From: Bradyrhizobium sp. dw_78
GTDB taxonomy: Bacteria; Pseudomonadota; Alphaproteobacteria; Rhizobiales; Xanthobacteraceae
DNA: 64,000 nucleotides
Direction of reading: 5' to 3'
Assembly (NCBI RefSeq): GCF_018449525.1
Contig: NZ_JAAVUS010000011.1
Location: 85,765 to 149,764, forward strand
Shown here: positions 24,993-33,765 of the stretch, piece after piece
Numbering within the stretch: position 1 is the stretch's first letter
How the letters are laid out: every line of letters begins with the position of its first letter
Position numbers and translations under genes: made by a program
Notes under the pieces: generated by a model
Databases searched by the model: none
What the model was told of the DNA's origin: nothing
Seen by the model: only the letters and a program-made list of their open reading frames with translations

Positions 24993-26333
24993 TCACGCTG
25001 AGGCTGCCGCCGATGCCCGCTTTGCAAACCGGCTCGGCGGTTTTGGCAGACCGAAATGGTCGCGCAAGGTAGATCCGGCATATTCTTTACGGAACAACCC
25101 GCGGTTTTGCAGGATCGGCACCACCGTCTCCACGAACGCTTCGAGTCCGTCTGGCAGCACGTCCGGCATCAGGTTGAAGCCGTCGGCCGCGCCGGCCCTG
25201 AACCATGCCTCGATGTCGTCAGCGATGCGCTCGGGCGTGCCGACGATGATGCGATGGCCGACGCCGCCTCCGAGCGCCCGGAGAAGTTCGCGGACGGTCA
25301 GGTTTCCGCGGCGCGCCAGGTTAACGGTGCCATTGAACATCGTGTGGTTGGCGTTGGCCGGTAGCGGCAACGGATCGGGCAACGGTTTGTCGAGTTTGAG
25401 TTGTGCGGGATCGATCTGGAGCGTGCCGGCGAGGCGCGCGAGGCTGTACTCGATGGGGACGAGTTCCCAGAGTTCATCCTGCCGCCGCCTGGCCTCCGCC
25501 TCGGTGCTGCCGATTACGGTGGCGAGCCCCGGCAGGATGACGATGGCATCGCCCGGTCTTCCGTAGGCGGCCGCCCTGGCCCGCAGGTCGCGCGCATAGG
25601 CCACGCCTTCGTCGATCGTCTGTGCGAGCGTGAAGACGGCTTCGGCCTGAGCGGCCGCGAGGTCGCGGCCGTCGTTCGATCCGCCCGCCTGCACCGTGAT
25701 CGGCCGCCCTTGCGGGGAGCGCGGCACGTTCAACGGCCCCGCCACCGAATAATATGTTCCGCGGTGTGCGATCGGATGAACCTTCGAGGTGTCCACGAAT
25801 CTTGCCGTGGCCTTATCGCCGACGAAGGCGTCATCTTCCCAGCTATCCCAGAGTGCATGAACGACTTCGGCAAATTCCTTTGCGCGATCGTAGCGTGCCT
25901 TATGTTCCAGCACGCCGGACAGGCCGAAATTCCGGCTCGAGGCAGCATCCGCCGTGGTTACAGCATTCCAGCCGGAGCGTCCCCCGCTGGCGTGATCCAG
26001 CGTCGCAAACCGCCGCGCGATATTATACGGCTCGTTATAAGTCGTGGAGGCGGTTGCGATCAGTCCGATGTGGCTGGTGGACGCGGCAATCATCGCCAGA
26101 ATGATCGTCGGTTCCAGGGACATGAACGGGCGATAGTCGATGCGATCGGTGACCGCCGGCGTATCGGCGAGAAAGATGGCGTCGAGCTTGCCGCGCTCGG
26201 CGATGCGCGCGACGCGCACGTAGTGACCGACATCGAAACAGGCGCGCGGATCGCTGTCCGGTAACCGCCATGCCGACGCGTAGACGCCGGAGTGCAGAAG
26301 ATTGACGTTGAGATGCAATTGGCGGGACGACAT
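24993..26333 (-). CDS. NtaA/DmoA/DszA-family FMN-dependent monooxygenase, copy 1
   Basis: A 446-residue luciferase-like oxygenase of the nitrilotriacetate/dimethylsulfide/dibenzothiophene-sulfone branch. Signatures: LHLNVNLLHSGVYASAWRLP, RGKLDAIFLADTPAVTDRID, YNEPYNIARRFATLDHASGG, RSGWNAVTTADAASSRNFG and the C-terminal VGTPERIADDIEAWFRAGAA. It needs FMNH2 from a separate reductase, not seen nearby. Last gene of the operon DmoA-like, DszC-like, NtaA-like, the enzyme set expected for stepwise oxidation and cleavage of an organosulfur substrate. Confidence 0.9.
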   Translation of the reverse strand: MSSRQLHLNVNLLHSGVYASAWRLPDSDPRACFDVGHYVRVARIAERGKLDAIFLADTPAVTDRIDYRPFMSLEPTIILAMIAASTSHIGLIATASTTYNEPYNIARRFATLDHASGGRSGWNAVTTADAASSRNFGLSGVLEHKARYDRAKEFAEVVHALWDSWEDDAFVGDKATARFVDTSKVHPIAHRGTYYSVAGPLNVPRSPQGRPITVQAGGSNDGRDLAAAQAEAVFTLAQTIDEGVAYARDLRARAAAYGRPGDAIVILPGLATVIGSTEAEARRRQDELWELVPIEYSLARLAGTLQIDPAQLKLDKPLPDPLPLPANANHTMFNGTVNLARRGNLTVRELLRALGGGVGHRIIVGTPERIADDIEAWFRAGAADGFNLMPDVLPDGLEAFVETVVPILQNRGLFRKEYAGSTLRDHFGLPKPPSRFAKRASAAASA

Positions 26334-26399
26334 GCGAGGATTTCCAGGTTCAAGGTATCAGCGGCAGCTTTCAGCCGCGGTGCCGCCAACGCATTTCTT

Positions 26400-27623
26400 T
26401 CAAGTATAAAGCGGGTCCGATGTGATCCTGCCGTTCAGCGCGAAGTTGCCGACCTCTCTTGCCTTGTAGGCAACGGGATCATGCAAGGTATGGGTGCGGA
26501 CGTTTCGCCAGAAGCGGTCGAAACCGTAACGGGCGGAGGTCGAACGTGCTCCCATGAGATCGAAAATGCGTGAAGTGATGTCCAGCGCAACCCGGGTGCT
26601 GTTGACCTTGGCTGCATAAACGGTCGTGGCCGCCGAGTTGCGCTGATCCGGAGCAAGCGCCGCGCCGCGTCCGATTGCGGCCTCTATCTCGGTCGCTGCG
26701 ACTTCAGCCAGTGCAATGCTGGCGCGGAGGTCGGAATGAAGAGAGCCGTATAGTTCCAGGATGTATGGATCCTCGCTGGCCCGCGCGACTCCTGACGTTT
26801 GCCATGGCTTTGCTTGGGCTCGAATATATCGGTTCGCTTCCAGCAACGCGCCTTCGGCTGTCCCGAGGTAGAAGTTCACGAACAGCAATTGATGGATGGG
26901 AACCACCAGGGTCGTCAGCGCAGGCAAGGGGGCGTCCGGCTTGGGCGGAAAAAGTCCGAGAATATCGTCTCGTTCGACGCGCACATCGTGGAATTCGATG
27001 CTGCCGCTTTCGGTCAGCCGCTGGCCGAAAGCGTCCCAATCGTTGCCATGCACGATCCCGTCATTTGCACCGGGCAGGGCGATCAGCACGACCGCATCGC
27101 CGAAGGCCGCGCGCAAGGTGATGCGGTCGGCCCGCGATGCATTGGAGGCGAACGTCTTGCGGCCGTTCAGCCGGAAGCCGTCGCCATCGGCGGTCAAAAT
27201 CGTGAGCGCGTCGCGCGGATTGGAGGCGCCGCCCCAGAACCACTTCTGCCCGACGGATTGCCGGACAAGGCGTTCACACTGCTCCTGGTCGGCACGCCAG
27301 AACGCGCTGTGCGACAGCAGATAATGATAGCTCAGGATTTGCGCGATCGAGGTGTCCGCACGTGCAAGGATTCTCACCACGCGGAACGCATCCGTGAACG
27401 TTGCGCCGGCGCCGCCGGCCTCCTTCGGGTTCAGCAAGGTGAGAAGACCAGCCTCCCTGAGCCACGTAATCTCTGTATGCGGCGGTGTTCCGGCACGCTC
27501 GCGCGCGACCGCCGTTTCGCTCAGACGTGCCGCAACCTGTTCGGCAATCGAGAGCCAGTCGGCCCCGGCAACAAGGCGTTCATCGGCTGCGAAGACCGCA
27601 GGTTGGGTGGATGTTGCGGTCAT
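26400..27623 (-). CDS. DszC/SfnB-like flavin monooxygenase, second copy
   Basis: A 407-residue acyl-CoA-dehydrogenase-fold oxygenase. Motifs: LTLLNPKEAGGAGATFTDAF, ILSYHYLLSHSAFWR, FWGGASNPRDALT and the ending YGFDRFWRNVRTHTLHDPVA, the His-Asp-Pro version of the DszC ending. It resembles the gene at 19619 but is clearly diverged. It stands between two NtaA/DmoA-family genes on one transcript (gaps 175 and 66 bases), the arrangement of a DszC-DszA-type pathway. Confidence 0.85.
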   Translation of the reverse strand: MTATSTQPAVFAADERLVAGADWLSIAEQVAARLSETAVARERAGTPPHTEITWLREAGLLTLLNPKEAGGAGATFTDAFRVVRILARADTSIAQILSYHYLLSHSAFWRADQEQCERLVRQSVGQKWFWGGASNPRDALTILTADGDGFRLNGRKTFASNASRADRITLRAAFGDAVVLIALPGANDGIVHGNDWDAFGQRLTESGSIEFHDVRVERDDILGLFPPKPDAPLPALTTLVVPIHQLLFVNFYLGTAEGALLEANRYIRAQAKPWQTSGVARASEDPYILELYGSLHSDLRASIALAEVAATEIEAAIGRGAALAPDQRNSAATTVYAAKVNSTRVALDITSRIFDLMGARSTSARYGFDRFWRNVRTHTLHDPVAYKAREVGNFALNGRITSDPLYT

Positions 27624-27798
27624 GCCTTAAAACTCGCCTTGCGGAAACATCGAATGGACGGCGCTCGACCGTGTGGCGAGCAAGGTTATTTCGCCGCAAT
27701 CGGAAGGGTCAATTTTGTATTTCGCCGGGATCGGAGACGAACCTTCGAAGCGGCCATCCAACTGAAGAAAGCTCTGCTGCGGAGCGCGCCATCCGCGT

Positions 27799-29187
27799 CT
27801 ATTCCGCGGCGGCCGCGAGCCGTCCATAGCGGTGCAGGGCGGCGGGATGCGGCTCTACGAGGCGCGCGCGACCGGCCCCGAACAGTTTTTCGCGCAGCGT
27901 TCCGGGGCGGTAGGATGGTTTGTAACGCCCGCGCCGCGTCAACTCGGGCACGAGCAGGTCAGCGACGTCCTCAAAGCTTTCGGGCGAAATCGCAAATGCC
28001 AGGTTGAGGCCGTCCACTCCGGTCTGTTCGATCCAGGCTTCGATTTCGTCCGCGACCTTTTCGGGTGTGCCGACGAGCACGGGTCCGATGCCGCCAATGC
28101 CGACATGCTCGGCGACCTCGCGAACCGTCCAGATCCGGTCCGGGTCGGCGCGGGTGATGTTATCCATCGCCGTGCGTCCCGCGTCGTTCAGCACATGTCG
28201 CACCTCCTGATCGAGGTCGTAGGTCGAGAAGTCGACGCCGGTCCAGCCCGACATCAGCGTCAGGGCGCCTTCATGGCTGATATAGTTCCGGAAATCGGCG
28301 TGCTTGGCGGCAGCCTCTTCCTCGGTGCGGCCCAGGATGACGGTCATCAGGCTGAACATCAGAATTTCGGCCGGATTTCTTCCTGCTTCCGCCGCCAGTT
28401 TCCGTATCGTCGCAACGCGCGGCGCGATGACCTTGGCCGAAGGACCTGACATGAACACGCATTCGGCATGCCGGGCGGCAAATTCGCGTCCACGCGGCGA
28501 CGTTCCGGCCTGATAGAGCACGGGCGTTCGCTGCGGCGATGGCTCGCTCAGGTGGATTGCGTCGAGACGGTAATTGGCGCCTTCATGGTGGACTCGATGG
28601 ACCTTGGCCGGATCGGCAAAGATGCCGCTGGCGCGGTCGCGCAGCACGGCATCATCCTGCCAGCTGCTTTCCCATAATTTATAGACGACCTTCATGTATT
28701 CGTCTGCGACCTCATAGCGATCGTCATGGGCGTTCTGCCGGTCCTTGCCCATGCCGCGCGCCGCGCTATCGAGATAGCCGGTCACGATGTTCCAGCCGAT
28801 GCGTCCCTCGGTGAGGTGGTCAAGCGTCGACATCCGCCGCGCGAACGGATATGGCGGCTCGTAGGAAAGCGTGCAGGTGACACCGAAGCCGAGGTTTTCG
28901 GTGACGGCTGCCATCGCCGAAACCAGCAGCATCGGGTCATTGACCGGCACCTGTGCGGCGTTGCGCAGCGCCGCGTCGGCATTGCCGCCGAATACGTCAT
29001 AGACGCCGAGTACATCGGCCAGAAACAGACCGTCAAATCTGCCGCGCTCAAGCGTCTTTGCGAGGTGAATCCAGTAGGACAGGCGATGATAGTCGCTGCT
29101 GCGATCGCGCGGGTGCGTCCACAATCCCGGCGATTGATGGGCGACGCAGTTCATCGCGAAGGCATTCAGCCGAATTTCCTTTGCCAT
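27799..29187 (-). CDS. NtaA/DmoA/DszA-family FMN-dependent monooxygenase, copy 2
   Basis: A 462-residue enzyme, first gene of its operon, from ATG 29187 (a TTG two codons upstream is possible). Signatures: IRLNAFAMNCVAHQSPGLWT, ERGRFDGLFLADVLGVYDVF, LSYEPPYPFARRMSTLDHL, EGRIGWNIVTGYLDSAARG. This wording is close to dimethylsulfide monooxygenase DmoA and DszA-like enzymes. The end RPGTLREKLFGAGRARLVEP is typical. It cleaves a C-S (or C-N) bond with FMNH2; the precise substrate is open. Confidence 0.9.
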   Translation of the reverse strand: MAKEIRLNAFAMNCVAHQSPGLWTHPRDRSSDYHRLSYWIHLAKTLERGRFDGLFLADVLGVYDVFGGNADAALRNAAQVPVNDPMLLVSAMAAVTENLGFGVTCTLSYEPPYPFARRMSTLDHLTEGRIGWNIVTGYLDSAARGMGKDRQNAHDDRYEVADEYMKVVYKLWESSWQDDAVLRDRASGIFADPAKVHRVHHEGANYRLDAIHLSEPSPQRTPVLYQAGTSPRGREFAARHAECVFMSGPSAKVIAPRVATIRKLAAEAGRNPAEILMFSLMTVILGRTEEEAAAKHADFRNYISHEGALTLMSGWTGVDFSTYDLDQEVRHVLNDAGRTAMDNITRADPDRIWTVREVAEHVGIGGIGPVLVGTPEKVADEIEAWIEQTGVDGLNLAFAISPESFEDVADLLVPELTRRGRYKPSYRPGTLREKLFGAGRARLVEPHPAALHRYGRLAAAAE

Positions 29188-29523
29188 GCTCAAATTCCCG
29201 GAAGTGTCGAGCTAAATTCCCGACGTCATCACTCGATCAAGATGTCCTTTTGAACGAAAGATCCACTAGCGTATGCTGCCTTGCTTGCAAAGCTGGAACG
29301 AGAGCAGGAGATATCGATGGAGAGATGTTGCCGGTCTGATGCTGATGGCGCAAACGAATGACTGCTCAGGGTCCGTTGCGGGGAAATTTGTGCTGCGGCC
29401 GCAATGTGCCTGGTCGGCGATGACATGGAGAAAATGAAGCGCCTGCCGTTATCGTGGCATTTTGCCGGCATGCGCTCTTATGATACACAGGATCGGTATC
29501 GCCTTCCAATCTCATGGGTTTGA
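29188..29523. other. Divergent intergenic DNA, no gene recognised
   Basis: Between the DmoA-like gene and the DOPA-dioxygenase-like gene. It must hold two promoters, but I could not identify them; no coding signal or repeat was found. Confidence 0.4.
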
Positions 29524-29958
29524 GTGGGGTGTGATGTGGTTGATCCCTCGGTCGTCCGGTTGCCGCGCTCTCTGAGCGAAATCGCCAGTTTTCACGCCCA
29601 CGTCTATTACGATCCGCAGACGCGCGGGGAAGCCGAACGGCTGCGTGCCTGGATCGGCGAACGCTTTTCCGTCACGCTTGGCCGCTGGCATGATGCGAAG
29701 ATCGGCCCGCACGATCAGGCCATGTTCCAGGTCGCCTTTGTCGTCGATGTCTTTCCCGCGCTGGTGCCGTGGCTGATGCTCAATCATGGCGCGTTGAGCA
29801 TATTGGTGCATCCGAACACGGCCAATCCGCATCGGGATCATACCGCAAATCCGCTTTGGATCGGCCGACCTCTCGCTGTTCATGCCGAAATCTTGCCCGA
29901 AGAGGGAGCGGTCGATTCGACACTCTTGCCGAACACCAATCCGGTCAAACCGGCATAA
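29524..29958 (+). CDS. DOPA 4,5-dioxygenase family protein
   Basis: A 144-residue member of the small DOPA-dioxygenase family (extradiol-type ring cleavage, non-heme iron). Signatures: SFHAHVYYDPQTRGEAERL, VTLGRWHDAKIGPHDQAMFQ, VPWLMLNHGALSILVHPNT, with His clusters that could hold the metal. GTG 29524 is the longest start and GTG 29536 also fits. Its place beside the two-component monooxygenases suggests cleavage of a catechol-like product after desulfurisation, an inference from position only. Confidence 0.85.
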   Translation: MGCDVVDPSVVRLPRSLSEIASFHAHVYYDPQTRGEAERLRAWIGERFSVTLGRWHDAKIGPHDQAMFQVAFVVDVFPALVPWLMLNHGALSILVHPNTANPHRDHTANPLWIGRPLAVHAEILPEEGAVDSTLLPNTNPVKPA

Positions 29959-30099
29959 GCGCAACCGTGAGCTTATGATTGAAGACGCTGGGCCGAGTCC
30001 CCGTTGGCTCAATCCATGATGTCAGATCGTGCATGGCGGTAGTAACAGCCGGGAATGTTTCCGCCGAAAGCGGAGCTTGAGAGCTGACATGGCGCAGTT

Positions 30100-31356
30100 C
30101 TAATTCACGGTAAATGGCAGTTGATAGGGGCGGCCGAACGGCACGCCTTCACGCACGGTTTGTACCGCCTTGAGGTATGCTTTGCCGGTGCGGGGGTTAT
30201 TTGAGGTATCAAGCAATTGTACAGGCCCCTCGACGAGTTCGAGGATTGAGACGTCTCCCGGTGCGCCGACTTGCAGCGTACCAAGCTTTGCAACCTTGCC
30301 AATAATCGTTGCGGGCTTGATTGTCGCAGCAGCGATGACGTCCTCAAGTGAAAATCCAAGCGCCAGAAATTTGCTCAAGACCCACGGTAGATAGGGTTGG
30401 CTCGGCGTGTTTGCGGCTACGACATGCGCGTCGCTGGAAATCGTGTCGAAGGTCAGGCCTTGTTGGATCGCTGCCTCCGCGATATCAAAATTAAAGCTGC
30501 CTGCGCCGTGTCCGACGTCGATAAGCACTCCGCGTCGTTTCGCTTCCAGTAAAGCGGGCAGAACCTTGCCGTTCTGCACGGTGTTGTTGCCAAGACTGCT
30601 GTACGGATGCGTAAGGATATCGCCCGGGCGCAGGGTGTTGACGAGAACCTGCAGGTCACCGGGGGCGTCGCCGATGTGGCACATCACCCGGCCTTTGGTA
30701 CCAGAGAGTTCAACGGCTTCAATGGCGCGCTTGAGCGGTTCGATGCCGTTGTTGCCTACAATGGCTAGCGTTTCGCGCACCTTGGCCCCGAGCACGATGT
30801 CCTGATTCTCGGCGATGGTACGAGCGGTCGCGTCGGCATCGGCATATTTGATATTTTCTGTCTCACCAACCGGAAATCCGGCTAGTCCAATCGTGGAAAT
30901 GTTCACGAAGGTGAACACCCGACTGCGGGATTGTCCCACGAGAGTCCGCTTGAATGCAGAGAAATTATTGGCTCCGGCGGCACCGGCGCTCACATAAGTG
31001 GTGGTGCCGGAGAACGGGACCAATTCGTCGGGCGGGATGCCAATTGCCGATCCGTAGGCATAGATATGGGTATGCATGTCGACCAGCCCGGGCGTGACCA
31101 ATTTGCCCTTGGCGTCGATGGTGCGTTTTGCAAGCGCCGGATCGATCGCGGCTTCGACTGCCGCGATTTGTCCGTATCGAATGCCCACGTCACGAACGCC
31201 TCGGAGCTGCTGACTCGGATCGATGACCTCGCCGCCGCGGATTACGAGATCGAACGGCTGGGGCGTATCGCCGAGAGTCGGGCGGTGACCTGCTATGGTC
31301 GCGCCGACCAGTGCTGTGGTTCCAATTAAAAAATCGCGTCTCGACGGATTGCGCAT
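30100..31356 (-). CDS. Tat-exported amidohydrolase/deacetylase-family metallohydrolase
   Basis: Dihydroorotase-like hydrolase of 418 residues. ATG 31356 gives the twin-arginine leader MRNPSRRDFLIGTTALVGAT, so it acts outside the cytoplasm. Metal ligands can be read: HTH in LVDMHTHIYAYG, the candidate carboxylated Lys in VLGAKVRETL, His in VMCHIGDAPG and DVGHGAGSFN, and the catalytic Asp in TISSDAHVV. Members hydrolyse cyclic amides or N-acyl groups. A longer frame upstream of this ATG lacks meaning. It diverges from the binding-protein genes at 31788, suggesting trimming of a substrate before uptake. Confidence 0.88.
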   Translation of the reverse strand: MRNPSRRDFLIGTTALVGATIAGHRPTLGDTPQPFDLVIRGGEVIDPSQQLRGVRDVGIRYGQIAAVEAAIDPALAKRTIDAKGKLVTPGLVDMHTHIYAYGSAIGIPPDELVPFSGTTTYVSAGAAGANNFSAFKRTLVGQSRSRVFTFVNISTIGLAGFPVGETENIKYADADATARTIAENQDIVLGAKVRETLAIVGNNGIEPLKRAIEAVELSGTKGRVMCHIGDAPGDLQVLVNTLRPGDILTHPYSSLGNNTVQNGKVLPALLEAKRRGVLIDVGHGAGSFNFDIAEAAIQQGLTFDTISSDAHVVAANTPSQPYLPWVLSKFLALGFSLEDVIAAATIKPATIIGKVAKLGTLQVGAPGDVSILELVEGPVQLLDTSNNPRTGKAYLKAVQTVREGVPFGRPYQLPFTVN

Positions 31357-31787
31357 GATAGGCCCCGATTTCTCTTCATTTCTTTGCCGTTCGCCTTTGC
31401 TGTAGCCCGAATTTCCCGTAATTGTTTTGCATTGATCGAGGCAACGCGACGTCATTGTTCTCTTGGATGGCCACCAAACGAAATGGCCGCCTTAAAATCT
31501 CAGGGACGTCATGCCGGTCCGCAAGGCGTGACGGGAATCAAAGCGCGCGGCCAGATGACCCGTCGCTTTCAGCGTTGCAGCGGCTCTGTTGGTTTTCGCA
31601 GTACGGCTTTCTCCAATGGGGCAGGCGGGCCGCGATTTCGTTTCGTCGTTGCGAAGCAATTTGAAACCAATAACCCGCGAGGTTGCCTTAGCTTGGATGC
31701 GCCACCCACTGCGCCGTAGCGGCTGTTGTCGGGCTTCAATCTGGTGAAGCAATGCAGCTAGCGCGGCGCCCAACCCGAGGTACAAAA
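31357..31787. other. Divergent intergenic DNA, no gene recognised
   Basis: About 430 bases between the exported amidohydrolase and the importer operon. It should contain both promoters. No ribosome-site-backed frame, hairpin with T-run or repeat was found. Confidence 0.4.
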
Positions 31788-32660
31788 ATGGCGTCGATCA
31801 ACACCTTGGCCACGAAAATCCGCATTTCACCGAATCCGCCGGTATTCGACCTTCCAATTCTGGTCGCTCTCGAGCATGGCCTGTTCGAAAAGGCTGGGCT
31901 CGATGTCGACTACTCCGTGAAATATGCGGATCACGATAAGCATGAACACGACGTGCTGAAGCGGCAGAAGGAGGCGTTGTTCGAGACGGGGGCCGCCGAA
32001 GCGTTCAATGTCTGCGAATGGGGCGGTATCGACCGTCTCGAGCGCGGCACCGGCCGCGGCAAGATCGCCGCGCTGCGGCCTGCGATCGCCGCCCAGGCCA
32101 TCGTCTCGTTCGATCCGCTGATTCAATCGCCGCGCGATCTTGCCGGCGTTGCTATTGGAATCAACGATTTCACCGGATCTCATTACACGACCATCGGCCT
32201 TCTCGAAGGCGCAATCCCCAAGGACGACATCGCCACGACGCATATCGGCGCACCAGAAGTGCGGTTGCAGGCCATGAAAGAAGGGCGGGTTCGCGCCGTC
32301 ACGGTGATGGAACCGTTCATCAGCCTGGCGCTAAAACAAGGCGCACACCTAATCGCCCTGACATTCTACCGCGGCGCTGAAATCGTCTCTCCGGATTTGC
32401 AGCCTCTCGATCTCGATACGTATTTCAAAGTCCTGGACCAGGCCGTCGACCTGATCAACGCCGACTTCAAGAGATATGCACACTACATCGTCGCCATCGC
32501 CAAAGAGGAAATTGGTGCGGACGAGCTGGATGGCCGTTTCATCCGCTACATTCACGCGCAGCGCTACTCACACGATCTGTTCGATCCGGCGTATCATTGG
32601 ATGAAAGACCGCGGATTCACCGACGGCAGAAACAGCCACGATACGCTGGTCGTTTCCTGA
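31788..32660 (+). CDS. NMT1/TauA-like binding-protein homologue without signal peptide
   Basis: A 290-residue protein with the fold of nitrate/taurine receptors: RISPNPPVFDLPILVALEHG, LFEKAGLDVDYSVKY, APEVRLQAMKEGRVRAVTVM. From ATG 31788 it begins MASINTLATKIRISP and has no export signal, and the longer frame to 31752 adds none. It may be a cytosolic ligand sensor or enzyme of the NMT1/THI5-like group rather than a transport receptor. The exported receptor is the next gene, 73 bases downstream. Confidence 0.8.
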   Translation: MASINTLATKIRISPNPPVFDLPILVALEHGLFEKAGLDVDYSVKYADHDKHEHDVLKRQKEALFETGAAEAFNVCEWGGIDRLERGTGRGKIAALRPAIAAQAIVSFDPLIQSPRDLAGVAIGINDFTGSHYTTIGLLEGAIPKDDIATTHIGAPEVRLQAMKEGRVRAVTVMEPFISLALKQGAHLIALTFYRGAEIVSPDLQPLDLDTYFKVLDQAVDLINADFKRYAHYIVAIAKEEIGADELDGRFIRYIHAQRYSHDLFDPAYHWMKDRGFTDGRNSHDTLVVS

Positions 32661-32733
32661 CTTTCAACACCCGTCGGATCCTGCCGGGGCCCGACGGTGA
32701 AAGGCCTCCTCACAAGGCAACGCGGCGGGGACA

Positions 32734-33765
32734 ATGATCATGACGCATAAGTCCAAGCGGAGCTCTGTGTTCCGTTCTCCCAGCCGCAGAGAAGTTCTGG
32801 CCGGTATAACGGCTTTGGCCGCCAGTCCCTTTGTTGTCACAGCCGCTGCCGCGGCCTCCAAGCCGGTCGTGAATGTGACCCTGTCGACCCCGGGAAGCGC
32901 GGGTTCGATTTGGCGAGCTGCCATTTCCACACTTGATCCATCCCTCAGTTCGGAATTCGATATTCGTTGGGTCGCCGGCGATCCCGGGCAAATGCAGGTA
33001 CAGCTTGCCGCCGGGTCGCTTGACGTCGGGCTGTTCGGAGCCATCGGTCTTGCTTCTTTGGCCCGCAGGGGTAGCGACATCACATTGTTCGGCCCGGGAC
33101 TCAATAATCATGGCCGCATCATCGTCCAGGCAGACAGTCCATATCAAAAACCCTCGGATCTCGTTGGGAAGAAAATCGCAACCCAGCCGAAAACCACTGA
33201 GACGTATCAGCAGGCACGGGTGGCGCTTTCGCTGATCGGAATCGATATGGAGCGCGACTTCGAGGTTTTCTTCGGGCCGCCAACGGCAAATCTGGCGCTC
33301 TTCGACCGCGGCGACGTCGACGCCATCATCGTCGTCGAGCCGACGGCGACCCGCGCTGTCGGTGCGGGAGCGCGCGAGCTCGCCAAGATAGGCGAGATAT
33401 GGAGGCAATCCTCCGGGGTCAGTGCTGCACCGTTTCTCGTCGGACTTGCCGCCAAAAATTCCTGGATCGCGTCGAATCGCCATATCGCGACGTCCGTCGC
33501 GCGTCTGTTCGCGGCGGCGAACGGTGCCTTGCGCAGAAATCCGGAATTGTTTGTCGAATATGCCAGCGAAATGGGGCTTCGACAGAAGGAGAGCACAGCC
33601 ATCGAGCTTCTTCCGAGCAGGTTGGCAGACGTTTATCCAACCGATTGGGACCAGGATGTCTGGAACTCGATCGATCGGCAAATTGAGATCGCCGTCAAAG
33701 TAGGCCTGCTCGACGCGACGCCGGAGCGTCCGCTCTACGACGGTCTGCCGCTTGGAAAGGCATGA
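32734..33765 (+). CDS. NitT/TauT-family substrate-binding protein with Tat signal
   Basis: Periplasmic receptor, 343 residues. Leader with twin arginines: SPSRREVLAGITALAASPFV, ending TAAAAASKP. Mature part contains GSLDVGLFGAIGLASLARRG and RGDVDAIIVVEPTATRAVG, the usual lobes of nitrate/sulfonate/taurine receptors. Its stop overlaps the permease start by four bases. Ligand unknown; the exported amidohydrolase divergent from this operon may supply it. Confidence 0.88.
   Translation: MIMTHKSKRSSVFRSPSRREVLAGITALAASPFVVTAAAAASKPVVNVTLSTPGSAGSIWRAAISTLDPSLSSEFDIRWVAGDPGQMQVQLAAGSLDVGLFGAIGLASLARRGSDITLFGPGLNNHGRIIVQADSPYQKPSDLVGKKIATQPKTTETYQQARVALSLIGIDMERDFEVFFGPPTANLALFDRGDVDAIIVVEPTATRAVGAGARELAKIGEIWRQSSGVSAAPFLVGLAAKNSWIASNRHIATSVARLFAAANGALRRNPELFVEYASEMGLRQKESTAIELLPSRLADVYPTDWDQDVWNSIDRQIEIAVKVGLLDATPERPLYDGLPLGKA

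Noticed and set aside
26799..28007. 402-codon open frame on the plus strand
   Set aside because: It is antisense to the DszC-like and DmoA-like genes, with no recognisable motif.
30046..30070. Hairpin TCCGC-CGAAA-GCGGA between convergent genes as a terminator
   Set aside because: Stem of five pairs only and no T-run on either strand.
31555..31719. Frame MTRRFQRCSGSVGF... as a second Arg/Cys leader
   Set aside because: No ribosome site, and the frame runs on through 54 codons of composition like noncoding DNA.
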